Below, in pieces: positions 1-7,553 of a DNA stretch of 21,771 nt; within the stretch, counting starts at the first letter, position 1; each line of letters begins with the position of its first letter. A program made the position numbers and the translations under genes. The DNA is from CBDHDN01 sp965261585 (GTDB taxonomy: Bacteria; Pseudomonadota; Alphaproteobacteria; UBA6615), in contig CBDHDN010000040.1 in NCBI GenBank assembly GCA_965261585.1, forward strand, positions 1 through 21,771, written 5' to 3'. The notes below the pieces were generated by a model, which had not been told where the DNA came from, searched no databases, and worked only from the letters and a program-made list of their open reading frames with translations.

Positions 1-16
1 GTCAGATGTCAGGGTC

Positions 17-766
17 CTAGACCTGAACCAGTCCGCCGTCGGCGACGAGGTTGGCGCCGGTGAAGTAGCTGGCATCGTCGGAGGCGAGGAACGCTGCGGT
101 CGCGGCGACTTCCTCCGGTTTGCCCGGACGGCCGAGCGGCGTCTGTTGGACGACCTGCGCGCCGAGCGTGGCGACGTCGTCTTGGCTCAGGCCGACCTTG
201 TCCCAAAGCGGCGTTCCGATGAGCCCCGGGCTGACCACGTTGACGCGGATGCCGCGAGGCGCAAGCTCCGCCGCAAGCGTTCGGCCGAGCGAACGAACCG
301 CGGCTTTCGTCGCCGAATAGACGCTCGTGTTCGGCAGCCCCGACTGCGCAACGATGGACGCATTGAGAATGACCGACGCACCGTCCGAGAGCAGCGGCAG
401 GGCCTTCTGAACCGTGAAAAAGAGGCCTCGAACGTTGGTGTTGAACAGAGTGTCGAAGTGCTCTTCCGTCACGGTCTCGAACGGACCCAGCGGGGCGATA
501 CCGGCGTTCGCAAAGAGCACGTCCACACGACCGAACTGCTCTTGCACCTGAGCGAGCAGGCGGTCCAGATCTTCGAGGTTCGCAACATCGCCGCGGATGC
601 CCGTGGCCCGGTCACCGAGTTCGGCAACGGCGGCCTCCAGTGCTTCCCGGTTGCGACCGGTGATAACGACTCGGGCACCGTCTGCGATGAACCGCCGGGC
701 GGTGGCCAATCCGATCCCACTGCTTCCTCCGGTGACGACTGCGACTTTATTGCTCAACTTGTCCAT
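17..766 (-). CDS. SDR family NAD(P)-dependent oxidoreductase
   Basis: Classical short-chain dehydrogenase/reductase of 249 residues, the usual length for the family. The cofactor motif TGGSSGIG lies at residues 12-19, NAG at 87-89, and the catalytic set is Asn111, Ser137, Tyr150 and Lys154 (YSATK). The ending (GANLVADGG) is also typical. It should reduce or oxidise a small carbonyl or alcohol substrate in the cytoplasm; the substrate cannot be read from the sequence. The start at 766 is chosen because AAGGAG (774-779) lies 7 nt upstream; in-frame ATGs at 772 and further upstream have no such spacing. It lies 48 bp downstream of a co-oriented tetR gene and behind its own palindrome, so TetR control is likely. 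Such pairs often respond to reactive electrophiles, but that is inference here. Confidence 0.93.
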   Translation of the reverse strand: MDKLSNKVAVVTGGSSGIGLATARRFIADGARVVITGRNREALEAAVAELGDRATGIRGDVANLEDLDRLLAQVQEQFGRVDVLFANAGIAPLGPFETVTEEHFDTLFNTNVRGLFFTVQKALPLLSDGASVILNASIVAQSGLPNTSVYSATKAAVRSLGRTLAAELAPRGIRVNVVSPGLIGTPLWDKVGLSQDDVATLGAQVVQQTPLGRPGKPEEVAATAAFLASDDASYFTGANLVADGGLVQV

Positions 767-781
767 TGTCATTCTCCTTAT

Positions 782-797
782 TTGATCGATCGGTCTA
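782..797. promoter_or_regulatory. Probable TetR operator upstream of the SDR gene
   Basis: A 16-bp imperfect palindrome centred on CGATCG (6 of 8 positions symmetric) lies just upstream of the SDR ribosome binding site. The word CGATCGGTC-(A/T)-ATGTTT occurs here and again upstream of tetR at 1433-1448. Shape and sequence resemble the TAGACC-N4-GGTCTA type of box known for NemR-like TetR regulators. Binding by the neighbouring TetR is inferred. Confidence 0.6.
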
Positions 798-814
798 TGT
801 TTCATCAAAAAAAG

Positions 815-1408
815 CTATGCGGTCTCGAGAACGGCAAGCGCGCCGTCGACGATGCCGTGTGGCAACTCTCGCGCCTGCGTCACACGGCCAATCAGGGTCA
901 ACCCCTGGTGGGCGCTCATGAAAAGCCGCGCGAGGTTCCGCACGTTCGTCGTCGGCTTCAGTTCGCCGTCGGCTTGGGCCCGCGCGAACGCTTTGTAGTA
1001 CGCGCGTTCGACGGCCTGCATGTGGTTGCGGAGAACCCCGGCCATTTCCGCGTCATCGGTGCGGAACTGCGCCATGCTGACACCCAGCAGGCAGCCCGGG
1101 CTCAGCGGCTTGGCATTCGTCGCCGCGATGTCGCGCATCACGGCCCGCACGTTCTCCAGCGCCGATCGATCCGGGTCGTTGAGCCCCCGATGGATCTCGC
1201 TCACAACGGTCTGCGAGTACCGGCGGAGCGCCTCGATATAGAGCGCGCGCTTGTTGCCGAACGTGTCGTACAGGCTCTTCCGCCCGATCCCCATCGTCGC
1301 CAAGAGCTCGTTCAAGCCGGTCGCGGCATACCCCTTCGCCCAAAACAGACGCATCGCCTTTTCGAGGGCGATCTCGGGGTCGAATTGTTTGTCGGGTCCT
1401 CTCGTCAT
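815..1408 (-). CDS. TetR/AcrR family transcriptional regulator
   Basis: This 197-residue protein has the TetR layout: an N-terminal three-helix DNA-binding domain with the HTH at about residues 27-50 (YAATGLNELLATMGIGRKSL, then YDTFGNK) and a C-terminal ligand/dimer domain resembling TetR_C_33-type regulators. It contains the conserved start of the recognition helix and the YDTF turn. The start at 1408 places an imperfect palindrome (1428-1443) 20-35 bp upstream, which suggests autoregulation. The gene is followed after 48 bp by the SDR oxidoreductase in the same direction, with a second copy of the palindrome between them, so it is the likely local repressor. The inducer is unknown. Confidence 0.92.
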   Translation of the reverse strand: MTRGPDKQFDPEIALEKAMRLFWAKGYAATGLNELLATMGIGRKSLYDTFGNKRALYIEALRRYSQTVVSEIHRGLNDPDRSALENVRAVMRDIAATNAKPLSPGCLLGVSMAQFRTDDAEMAGVLRNHMQAVERAYYKAFARAQADGELKPTTNVRNLARLFMSAHQGLTLIGRVTQARELPHGIVDGALAVLETA

Positions 1409-1427
1409 GAAGCCAATATGGCTATCG

Positions 1428-1443
1428 TAAACCGATCGGTCAA
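1428..1443. promoter_or_regulatory. Probable TetR operator upstream of tetR
   Basis: A 16-bp imperfect palindrome whose core ACCGATCGGT (1431-1440) is perfect. It lies 20 bp before the tetR start codon and shares CGATCGGTC-(A/T)-ATGTTT with the site before the SDR gene. An autoregulatory operator is the simplest reading. Confidence 0.6.
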
Positions 1444-1569
1444 TGTTTATGTGGTGAAAGGCAATCCCTCTGATAAGACACAGAAGCCGACGTCCCTCGC
1501 CTCAAGTTTCTGCTACTGTAGGGCCGCCTGCCATGGATTGGAGCGCCAGGTGGCGTTGGGGAAGCAGAC

Positions 1570-2250
1570 ATGGTGACGACGAACCCACTCCTGAAGCTGT
1601 TCGGCCGGCCTCCGTTCAAACCCTTGCAGGAGCATATGCGCGTAGTCGTGTCCTGCTCGGCCGAAGTGCCGAGCCTATTCGAGGCCCTTTTCGCGGGGGA
1701 CGAGGACAAGATCAAAAAGACCCGGGACGAGATTTTCGCCCTCGAAAACGAAGCCGACGATCTCAAGAATCAATTGCGGTCGCATCTTCCTAAGACCCTG
1801 TTCATGCCTGTGGATCGTCGCGATATCCTCGAAATCCTCGACCTTCAAGACTCGATCGCCGATACCGCACAAGACATCGCCGGGATGCTGATGGTGCGCC
1901 GGCCAAAGGTCATCGAGCCGATTCGCGAGCCGCTCATGATTCTGACGCAGCGCTGCCTGGATGCCTGCAATCAGATGGCCAGGATCATGGAGCAACTCGA
2001 TGAGTTGCTGGAGACCGGATTTAGAGGTCGCGAGTCAAAGATCGTCGTCACCATGATTGACGAGCTGAACAAGATCGAGACCGACACTGACCAAAAGGGA
2101 ACTGAGTTGCTCAAGGAGCTATTTGCGCATGAGGACACCATTGACTCGGTCTCTCTGATGATTTGGCTCCGTTTAATCCACTGGGTTGGTGATCTTGCCA
2201 ACTATTCGGAAAAAGTCGGGAATCGTCTGCGTCTATTGATAGCCCGCTAG
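1570..2250 (+). CDS. DUF47 (PhoU-like) phosphate transport accessory protein
   Basis: The 226-residue helical protein matches the DUF47/TIGR00153 family encoded next to PiT phosphate permeases. It has the PhoU-like helical bundles: acidic and amphipathic stretches at about residues 35-70 (GDEDKIKKTRDEIFALENEADD) and the conserved C-terminal segment near LIHWVGDLANYSEKVGNRLR. There is no signal peptide, so it should act in the cytoplasm, probably modulating the adjacent PiT permease. The start at 1570 follows a purine-rich stretch (GGGGAAGCAGAC). It is 37 bp upstream of pit and surely co-transcribed with it. Base composition is visibly less GC-rich than in the genes from phaB onward. Confidence 0.9.
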   Translation: MVTTNPLLKLFGRPPFKPLQEHMRVVVSCSAEVPSLFEALFAGDEDKIKKTRDEIFALENEADDLKNQLRSHLPKTLFMPVDRRDILEILDLQDSIADTAQDIAGMLMVRRPKVIEPIREPLMILTQRCLDACNQMARIMEQLDELLETGFRGRESKIVVTMIDELNKIETDTDQKGTELLKELFAHEDTIDSVSLMIWLRLIHWVGDLANYSEKVGNRLRLLIAR

Positions 2251-2287
2251 ACGCTCTCCTCCAGTCAGCACGGAAGAATTCGGGCCG

Positions 2288-3494
2288 ATGGACATCATTG
2301 CGGCGCATGGCACGAGCTTCATTGCGATCGCCGTGCTCTTCGCATTGTTCATGACCTGGGGCATTGGTGCCAATGACGTCGCCAACGCCATGGGCACCGC
2401 GGTCGGCTCTGGGGCCATTACGGTCAGGGCCGCGATAATCATTGCTGGCGTCTTCGAGTTCTTGGGTGTGGCTTTTGCAGGCGGCCATGTCACCGAGACG
2501 GTTCGCAAGGGGATCATCGATCCGACTGCCATCGCCAATCACCCGGAAATACTCGTCTTCGGCATGTTGGCTGCCCTGTTGGCGGCCGCGATCTGGCTGC
2601 TGATCGCCTCATGGAAGGGTTGGCCGGTCTCGACAACCCATTCGATCGTCGGCGCTCTGGTTGGTTTCGGAGTGGCCGGGATCGGCCTCGACGCCGTCAA
2701 TTGGGCAAGAATCGGCCAGATCGCCGCCAGCTGGGTCATTTCTCCGGTGCTCGGCGGCCTCCTGGCCTTCGCCTTGATGTTGAGTATCCAGACACTAATT
2801 TTGCGCGCGGAAAAGCCTTTGGAAAGCGCGGTCAGATGGGCGCCAGCAAATCCAGCTCGACCTCAGCGTCCCGACCAGCTTCCTGTTGGCGGCCGCGGTC
2901 GGCGCGGGCGTCGCTGTGGTTGGTCGCTACGCGGTGCGTCGCGTCACGATCGACCCAATGGCGGACAGGGCCTTTTCCTTTACGAACGTCGAGAAGATCT
3001 TTGCACCGCTGATGATCTTCACCGCCTGTGCCATGGCATTCGCCCATGGCTCCAATGACGTCGCTAACGGCATTGGTCCGCTCGCCGCGATATTGGCCCT
3101 GGTCCGTTCCGGCGGCGACGTTACGCAGACATCGGCCTTGCCGCTCTGGGTGCTCGTGCTGGGCGGTGGCGGAATCGTGCTCGGCCTGGCGACCTACGGC
3201 TATCGCGTGATGCAGACCATTGGCACGAAGATTACGGAGCTCACGCCCACCAGTGGCTTCTGCGCGACGATGTCCGCGGCGGCCACCGTGGTCCTCGCCT
3301 CTCGCACGGGCCTACCAGTCTCGACGACCCACATCGCGGTGGGCGCCGTTATGGGAGTTGGGCTCGCCCGCGGGTTTGCCGCCCTCGACATTCGCGTGAT
3401 CGGCAGCATCTTCGTATCCTGGATCGTCACATTGCCGGTAAGCGGCTTCCTGGCCGCACTCTTGTACTTCACCTTGAAGGGCTTTTTTTCGTGA
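2288..3494 (+). pseudogene. pit: PiT-family inorganic phosphate transporter, frameshifted
   Basis: A low-affinity inorganic phosphate permease of the inner membrane (PiT family). The first half carries the signature GANDVANAMGT at residues 27-37 and PVSTTHSIVGA; the second half repeats these as GSNDVANGIGP and PVSTTHIAVGA, the internal duplication expected of PiT. The two halves lie in different frames: the first runs open to 3058, but its sequence stops looking like a permease near 2845, and the second is recognisable from about 2856 (LDLSVPTSFLLAAAVGAG) to the stop at 3492-3494. One extra base (or two missing) between about 2840 and 2870, in the central hydrophilic loop, explains this. Repaired, the protein would be about 401 residues. 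It follows the DUF47 accessory gene. A real frameshift would abolish transport; a sequencing error is equally possible. Confidence 0.85.
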
Positions 3495-3613
3495 CCACTA
3501 GGCACCACGACCGCCGCAGCGGCGCGGCTGTACGCCGCGTCCGGCCCTCTTCATAATGCGCTCAGGGTTGGGCTCGTGATGAGCCGCACACGCGTTATGA
3601 GAGGAACGTTGCT

Positions 3614-4336
3614 ATGGCTAGGATTGCTTTGGTCACCGGTGGCACCCGCGGAATCGGTGAGGCGATCTGCATTGCGCTGAAGGATGCCGGCCACCGGGTC
3701 GTCGCCAACTACGGCGGCAACGACGAGGCGGCGAGGAAGTTTCACGAGGCGACCGGCATTCCGGTCTATCGGTTCGACGTCTCGGATTCCGCGGCCTGCG
3801 AGGCCGGGGTCGCGGCAATCGTCGAAGAGGTCGGGCCGGTCGAGATCCTCGTCAACAATGCCGGCATCACGCGCGACGGCACGCTGCATCGTATGAGTCA
3901 CGACAGCTGGCAGGCCGTCATCGATACCAATCTGGGCTCCTGCTTCAACATGTGCCGCGCCGTCATCGACAGCATGCGCGAGCACAGCTTCGGCCGCATC
4001 GTCAACATCGGCTCGATCAACGGCCAGGCCGGCCAGTACGGCCAGGTCAACTACGCCGCCGCGAAGTCGGGCATTCACGGCTTCACAAAGGCGCTGGCCC
4101 AGGAGGGCGCGAGCAAAGGCATCACGGTCAACGCCATCGCCCCGGGCTATGTCGACACCGAGATGGTGCGCGCCGTACCGGCCAACGTGCTGGAGAAGAT
4201 CATCGCGCGAATCCCGGTAGGCCGCCTTGGCCATGCACCGGACATTGCCCGCGGCGTGCTGTTCCTGGTCGCCGACGATGCCGACTTCATCACCGGCTCG
4301 ACGCTGTCGATCAACGGCGGCCAGCACATGTACTAG
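3614..4336 (+). CDS. phaB: Acetoacetyl-CoA reductase (PhaB)
   Basis: NADPH-dependent reduction of acetoacetyl-CoA to (R)-3-hydroxybutyryl-CoA, the second step of polyhydroxybutyrate synthesis. The 240-residue SDR has TGGTRGIG at 8-15, NNAG at 81-84, and the triad Ser134, Tyr147 and Lys151. The segment SINGQAGQYGQVNYAAAKSG is characteristic of PhaB, as is the NGGQHMY end. The start at 3614 has GAGAGGA 8 nt upstream. No phaA or phaC is present in the window, so the gene stands alone here. Its stop codon TAG (4334-4336) is partly supplied by an IS630 element: T and A are the target dinucleotide and G is the first base of the element. The protein is therefore unchanged by the insertion. Confidence 0.93.
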   Translation: MARIALVTGGTRGIGEAICIALKDAGHRVVANYGGNDEAARKFHEATGIPVYRFDVSDSAACEAGVAAIVEEVGPVEILVNNAGITRDGTLHRMSHDSWQAVIDTNLGSCFNMCRAVIDSMREHSFGRIVNIGSINGQAGQYGQVNYAAAKSGIHGFTKALAQEGASKGITVNAIAPGYVDTEMVRAVPANVLEKIIARIPVGRLGHAPDIARGVLFLVADDADFITGSTLSINGGQHMY

Positions 4337-4362
4337 TTCAGTGTTTCCGAGGATCGAATCAT
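4334..4362 (+). repeat. IS630 left terminal inverted repeat (with TA)
   Basis: Twenty of 29 positions match the reverse complement of 5583-5611 when both are read from the flanking TA inward. The innermost six bases (ATCAT preceded by a variable base) and the outermost TAGT are conserved. The transposase stop codon (4364-4366) follows almost directly. Confidence 0.8.
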
Positions 4363-4363
4363 A

Positions 4364-5512
4364 TCAGGCGGCCTCGTTTAGTTTGTAGGACCAGGTGTGG
4401 ACGACGGGATGTCGGTTGATGTCGTCGATGGCGGCGATGATGCGGTCCTTGAGCTCCTGCTTGGAGGCGACGCGGATGTGCCGGAGCACCGAGCGAGCGA
4501 GCTTGGAGAAGAAGCCCTCGATGAGGTTGAGCCAGGAGCCGTGCTTGGGAGTGAAGACGAAACTGAAGCGGCCCTCTCGCTGGTCGGCGAGCCAGCCTCG
4601 GGTTTCCTTGGAGATATGCGCGGAGTGATTGTCGAGGATCAGCGTGATCGCGGTGCTCGGTGGATAGGCCGCGTCGAGGCGTTTGAGAAACGCGACGAAC
4701 TCGCGCGAGCGATGGCGATCCTCGACGCTGGCGTGAACCTTGCCGGTCAGCAGATCGATGCCGGCGAGCAGGCTGATCGTCCCGTGGCGGACATATTCGT
4801 GATCACGCCCGAAGCCGGCATGGCGACCGGGCGCAGGCGGCAGGTCGGGCGCCGTCGTCCCGATCGCCTGCATGCCCGGCTTCTCGTCGTAGGAGATGAT
4901 CGCCACCGCCTCGATCGGCGCCTGCGGGTTCGCCGCGGCGGCTCGCTTGAGCATTTCGACCTCGCGGTAGACACACAACACCTCGGCCATCTTCTGCTCG
5001 AACTCGGGGTCGCGGCGCTCCAGGTAGTAGCGCACCTTGTGCGGCTTCACCGCGTGCTGGTCGAGCAGCTTGCACACCGTGCCCTGGGCCAGCTTGGCAA
5101 GACACCCATGGCCTGCCGCCGGGCCGTGGGAGCGCGCATGCCGCGCCAGCAGCCGCGTCGTCCACAGCTCATGCGGATAACCCAAGTCCTTCGCCTTGCG
5201 GCAGGCCAGATCGACCAGCCAGGCGCGCGCCGCCTCGGTGATCCGCGGCTCGCGTCCGGGCCGCGGACTGTCCGCCAAGGCCGCCATCAAGCCATGGCGC
5301 AGCGCTCGCTCGACGCAGCGCTGCACCGTCTGATGGTGAACGCCCAGCGCCCGGCCAACCGCGAAGTACGACGCATCATCGCGATAGCGCAGCAGCATGC
5401 GCGCCCGCGTCACCCGGCATGCCGCTTCCGTGCGCGACCGGGCGATCGCCCGAAGCTGCTCAACCTCTTCTTCCGTCATCCGCAAATCAACCGACCGCCG
5501 AGGCGCCGCCAT
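4364..5512 (-). CDS. IS630-family transposase
   Basis: A 382-residue DDE transposase that cuts and reinserts its element at TA sites. The N-terminal half holds HTH regions (about 45-80, with GRALGVHHQTVQRCVERA). The catalytic residues are visible: Asp209 in SYDEKPGMQ, Asp294 in LILDNHSAHIS and Glu332 in HGSWLNLIEGFFSKLAR, a D-D-E spacing normal for IS630. I start at 5512 because GGGAG lies 7 nt upstream; an in-frame ATG at 5530 has no such signal. The frame is open end to end, unlike many host genes nearby. A hairpin at 5544-5561 lies upstream and may be a control or transposase site. Confidence 0.92.
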   Translation of the reverse strand: MAAPRRSVDLRMTEEEVEQLRAIARSRTEAACRVTRARMLLRYRDDASYFAVGRALGVHHQTVQRCVERALRHGLMAALADSPRPGREPRITEAARAWLVDLACRKAKDLGYPHELWTTRLLARHARSHGPAAGHGCLAKLAQGTVCKLLDQHAVKPHKVRYYLERRDPEFEQKMAEVLCVYREVEMLKRAAAANPQAPIEAVAIISYDEKPGMQAIGTTAPDLPPAPGRHAGFGRDHEYVRHGTISLLAGIDLLTGKVHASVEDRHRSREFVAFLKRLDAAYPPSTAITLILDNHSAHISKETRGWLADQREGRFSFVFTPKHGSWLNLIEGFFSKLARSVLRHIRVASKQELKDRIIAAIDDINRHPVVHTWSYKLNEAA

Positions 5513-5543
5513 GACATGTCTCCCTGCCAATACACGCCTTCAC

Positions 5544-5561
5544 CCTACCAAATCTGGTAGG
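5544..5561. promoter_or_regulatory. Subterminal palindrome upstream of the IS630 transposase
   Basis: CCTACCA and TGGTAGG form a perfect 7-bp inverted repeat with a 4-nt centre, 32 bp upstream of the transposase start and 22 bp inside the right terminal repeat. It could be an operator or hairpin limiting transposase expression; the function is inferred. Confidence 0.45.
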
Positions 5562-5582
5562 CAGTCAGGAACCCCACACAAA

Positions 5583-5611
5583 ATGATCCGTTTCATGGAA
5601 TCGATGTACTA
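5583..5611 (-). repeat. IS630 right terminal inverted repeat (with TA)
   Basis: Partner of the left repeat at 4334-4362, with 20 of 29 positions matching in inverted orientation from the TA inward. The last bases (ATGTAC then TA, G) happen to resemble the end of phaB on the other side. Confidence 0.8.
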
Positions 5612-5653
5612 GCGGCCGCGGGGCCGGCGCAGGGCGTGGGTACCTCTCGCTAG

Positions 5654-6106
5654 ATGGCGATCAAGCGTGACTTTCCGGACCGGCCGATCGTCGGGGTCGG
5701 CGCCATCGTCTTCAAGGACGCGTCGGTCCTGCTGATCCGCCGCGGCAAGCCGCCGCGCCAGGGGCAATGGAGCCTGCCCGGCGGCGCTCAGCACCCGGGC
5801 GAGACGGTACGCGCCGCGATCGAGCGCGAGGTCCGCGAGGAGACGGGTGTCGAGATCGCGGCGCTCACGCTCGTCGACGTCGTCGATTCGATCACGCCCG
5901 ACGAGAGCGGCGGTCGTATCCGCTATCACTACACGCTCGTCGACATGGCCGCCGAATGGCGGGCCGGTGCGCTCGAGCCCGGGAGCGATGCCGCGGACTG
6001 CGCCTGGGTGCCGCTCGATCGCCTCGGCGACTATGGGCTATGGGTCGAGACCCGGCGCGTCATCGAGCTCGCGGCGGCGCAACGTGGGCGCGGGCCGAAC
6101 GCCTAG
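5654..6106 (+). CDS. Nudix hydrolase
   Basis: A 150-residue hydrolase of nucleoside diphosphate-linked substrates. The Nudix box is complete: G44, E50, then R58-E59-V60-R61-E62-E63-T64-G65-V66, matching Gx5Ex7REUxEExGU. The N-terminal strand PIVGVGAIVF and the LPGG loop before the box are typical, and the glycine-rich and QWSLPGG features recall ADP-ribose or MutT-like members. The substrate cannot be assigned. It begins 42 bp after the IS630 right end, so before that insertion it sat close behind phaB. Its stop is 6 bp from the stop of the convergent ferredoxin-like gene. No strong ribosome binding site is visible before ATG 5654. Confidence 0.9.
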   Translation: MAIKRDFPDRPIVGVGAIVFKDASVLLIRRGKPPRQGQWSLPGGAQHPGETVRAAIEREVREETGVEIAALTLVDVVDSITPDESGGRIRYHYTLVDMAAEWRAGALEPGSDAADCAWVPLDRLGDYGLWVETRRVIELAAAQRGRGPNA

Positions 6107-6112
6107 CGCGCC

Positions 6113-6815
6113 CTAAGCTTCCTGCCGGGCGCGCAAGAAAGCGGCCATGTGGAACGCCGCCTGGTCGGGCGCATAGACATAGTCCCGGCCGACCGGGCAG
6201 GCCCGCCTGGCCCGGCAGCCGGTCGCCCGACAATCGCCGCCCGCGGCACCGCGCACATGCGCGGCGCACGCTTCCGTATCGTAGGTGCCGGGGGCCAAGG
6301 CATCGACCGGGCAGGCGGTCAGGCAGGGCTTTTCGGCGCAGCTGTCGCAGGGGCTGTCCGGCCGCGGTCCCGCCCTCGGCAGGGCGAGGCGGTCGCTGAT
6401 CGCGAGGGCACCGCGATAGGCGTGCCACAGGCCATAGCGGGGATGGATCAGAATACCGATGGGCCACGCATGGACCGCCTCGGCGCGCCTGGCCCAACGC
6501 TGGAACGGCAGAACCGGCGGCCCGCCGAACGGAAACAGGGCGCGGGCGCCAAGCGCCGCCGCGGTCGCCCCGACCGCCGCGGGTCGCCCCGACCGCCGCG
6601 GCGGTCCAGTCATCGAGCGTCTGGCCGGCCGTTCGCCCCGCCGCATAGGCGCGCCACATGGCGGGTCCGGCGTTGCCGACGAGGAAAAGCGTGCCGGCGT
6701 CACCCGGGACTTCGTCGTCCGGCGTCGGATGAAACGCGCCGCGCTGGATCAGCCCGGCCGGTCGCAGCTCCTGCGCGATCCGCGCCGACATCTCGGCGGC
6801 GTCGGACATGGCCAT
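6113..6815 (-). pseudogene. QueG-like 4Fe-4S ferredoxin protein, frameshifted by a 19-bp duplication
   Basis: A soluble protein with two predicted [4Fe-4S] sites. The C-terminal part has CDSCAEKPCLTACPVDAL (CX2CX4CX3CP) and then a second set ending GCRARRACPVG, the double-cluster arrangement of QueG-related proteins; it lacks the QueG cobalamin domain. N-terminal residues from 6815 (GTLFLVGNAGPAMWRAYAAG, LDDWTAAAVGAT) and the rest (AAALGARALFPFGGPPVLPF onward) lie in two frames. The break coincides with a tandem duplication at 6561-6597; removing 19 bp rejoins the frames as WTAAAVGAT-AAALGARALF and gives a normal product of about 227 residues. It follows the GST gene by 21 bp. The precise role of this family is not established. 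Confidence 0.8.
6561..6597 (+). repeat. 19-bp tandem duplication breaking the ferredoxin-like gene
   Basis: Two adjacent copies: 6561-6578 (GCGGTCGCCCCGACCGCC) and 6579-6597 (the same with one additional G). The net extra length of 19 bp is not a multiple of three and accounts exactly for the frame change in the gene on the minus strand. Each copy itself contains the inverted pair GGTCG/CGACC, which could favour slippage. Confidence 0.85.
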
Positions 6816-6836
6816 GTCGCCCGCGGGTCTGCCCGG

Positions 6837-7443
6837 TCAGCCCTGGGGCTCGGTCTGCCGCATCGACGGGCGTTTGCGGAACGCCTCGTACCAGGCGGCG
6901 AGGCGTGGACGGGTCGTCCGCCAGTCGACGCCGGCGAAGCGGAAGTCGCGATAGCCGAGCGCGCAGGCTGCGGCAATCTCGCCGATCGTCGGCGGCTCGC
7001 CAAGCTCATCGGCCTCGGCCTCCAGCCGGTCCAGCGCCGACGTGATGGCCAGGGCCTGCCGGTCGACCCAGCGTTGCGAGCGCTGCTCGGGCGTGCGGAA
7101 TACCGCTTCCAGCCGCGCCAGCACGCAGGCGTCGAGCACGCCGTCGGCGAGCGCCTGCCGCCGCAGCGCCGCCCACCGCGCCGGGCCGTCCGCCGGGATC
7201 ACCTTGGCGCCCGTGCCCTGCGCGTCGAGGTATTCGCAGATGACCGCGGAATCGAACAGCGTCGGCCCGCCGTCGATCGCCAGCGCCGGGACCTTGGCCA
7301 GCGGGTTGTGGGCACGCAGGTCCGTCGACTCGTCCCACACGTCCACGGGCACGAGCTCGATCGTGTCGTCAAGTCCCGTCTCGATGGCGACGATGCGCAC
7401 CTTGCGCACGTAGGGCGAGGCGGCAGGAGAAGAAAAGCCGCAT
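6837..7443 (-). CDS. Glutathione S-transferase family protein, probable frameshift at codons 6-7
   Basis: A cytosolic GST-like protein of about 200 residues that would conjugate glutathione or act as a peroxidase/isomerase; the substrate is unknown. The thioredoxin-fold half has SPYVRKVRIVAIETGL, the cis-proline region NPLAKVPAL, and the glutathione-contact motif DSAVICEYLD; the C-terminal helical domain ends KRPSMRQTEPQG. The best start is ATG 7443, with AAGGAG (7452-7457) 8 nt upstream and a GST-like beginning MRLFFS, but this ATG is one frame off from the rest. One extra base near 7418-7428 would join MRLFFS to AASPYVRK. Without repair the in-frame reading runs back to 7499 with an unconvincing leader. 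It is co-oriented with DUF2059 upstream and ferredoxin downstream. Confidence 0.82.
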
Positions 7444-7534
7444 GCGCTTGGCTCCTTGCTTTGTGCACCCGCGCGGCCGCTGGTGCGACCCTGCGGCACT
7501 TTGCTGCCAAACCGCCGGCTTGTCGATGGCCGCG

Positions 7535-7551
7535 CCGCCGCAAGTCGGCGG
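7535..7551 (-). terminator. Hairpin just after the DUF2059 stop
   Basis: CCGCCG and CGGCGG pair around a 5-nt loop directly downstream of the DUF2059 stop codon (7554-7556). It has no T-run, so it is at most a weak or Rho-assisted terminator. Confidence 0.3.
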
Positions 7552-7553
7552 TG

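Larger units (their letters stand above)
4336..5609 (-). mobile_element. IS630-family insertion sequence, apparently complete
   Basis: A 1274-bp element bounded by TA dinucleotides (4334-4335 and 5610-5611), the target duplication expected of IS630/Tc1-type elements. Counting from the flanking TA inward, the two ends match at 20 of 29 positions in inverted orientation with no gaps. It holds one full-length DDE transposase gene reading from the right end leftward. Removing one TA plus the element joins phaB directly to the Nudix upstream region, about 41 bp before the Nudix start. The intact gene and paired ends suggest a recent, possibly active copy. Confidence 0.88.

Noticed and set aside
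146..1576. Long open frame on the plus strand
   Set aside because: Antisense to the SDR and tetR genes, Arg-rich and without family features; a shadow frame of GC-rich coding DNA.
2800..3060. Programmed frameshift in pit
   Set aside because: No slippery heptamer with a downstream structure is visible, and PiT proteins are not known to use one; many neighbours have similar lesions.
4328..5612. ATGTACTAG direct repeat on both sides of the IS630 element, as a 9-bp target duplication
   Set aside because: IS630 duplicates only TA, and the right copy lies within the terminal repeat that aligns with the left end; the extra match is taken as chance.
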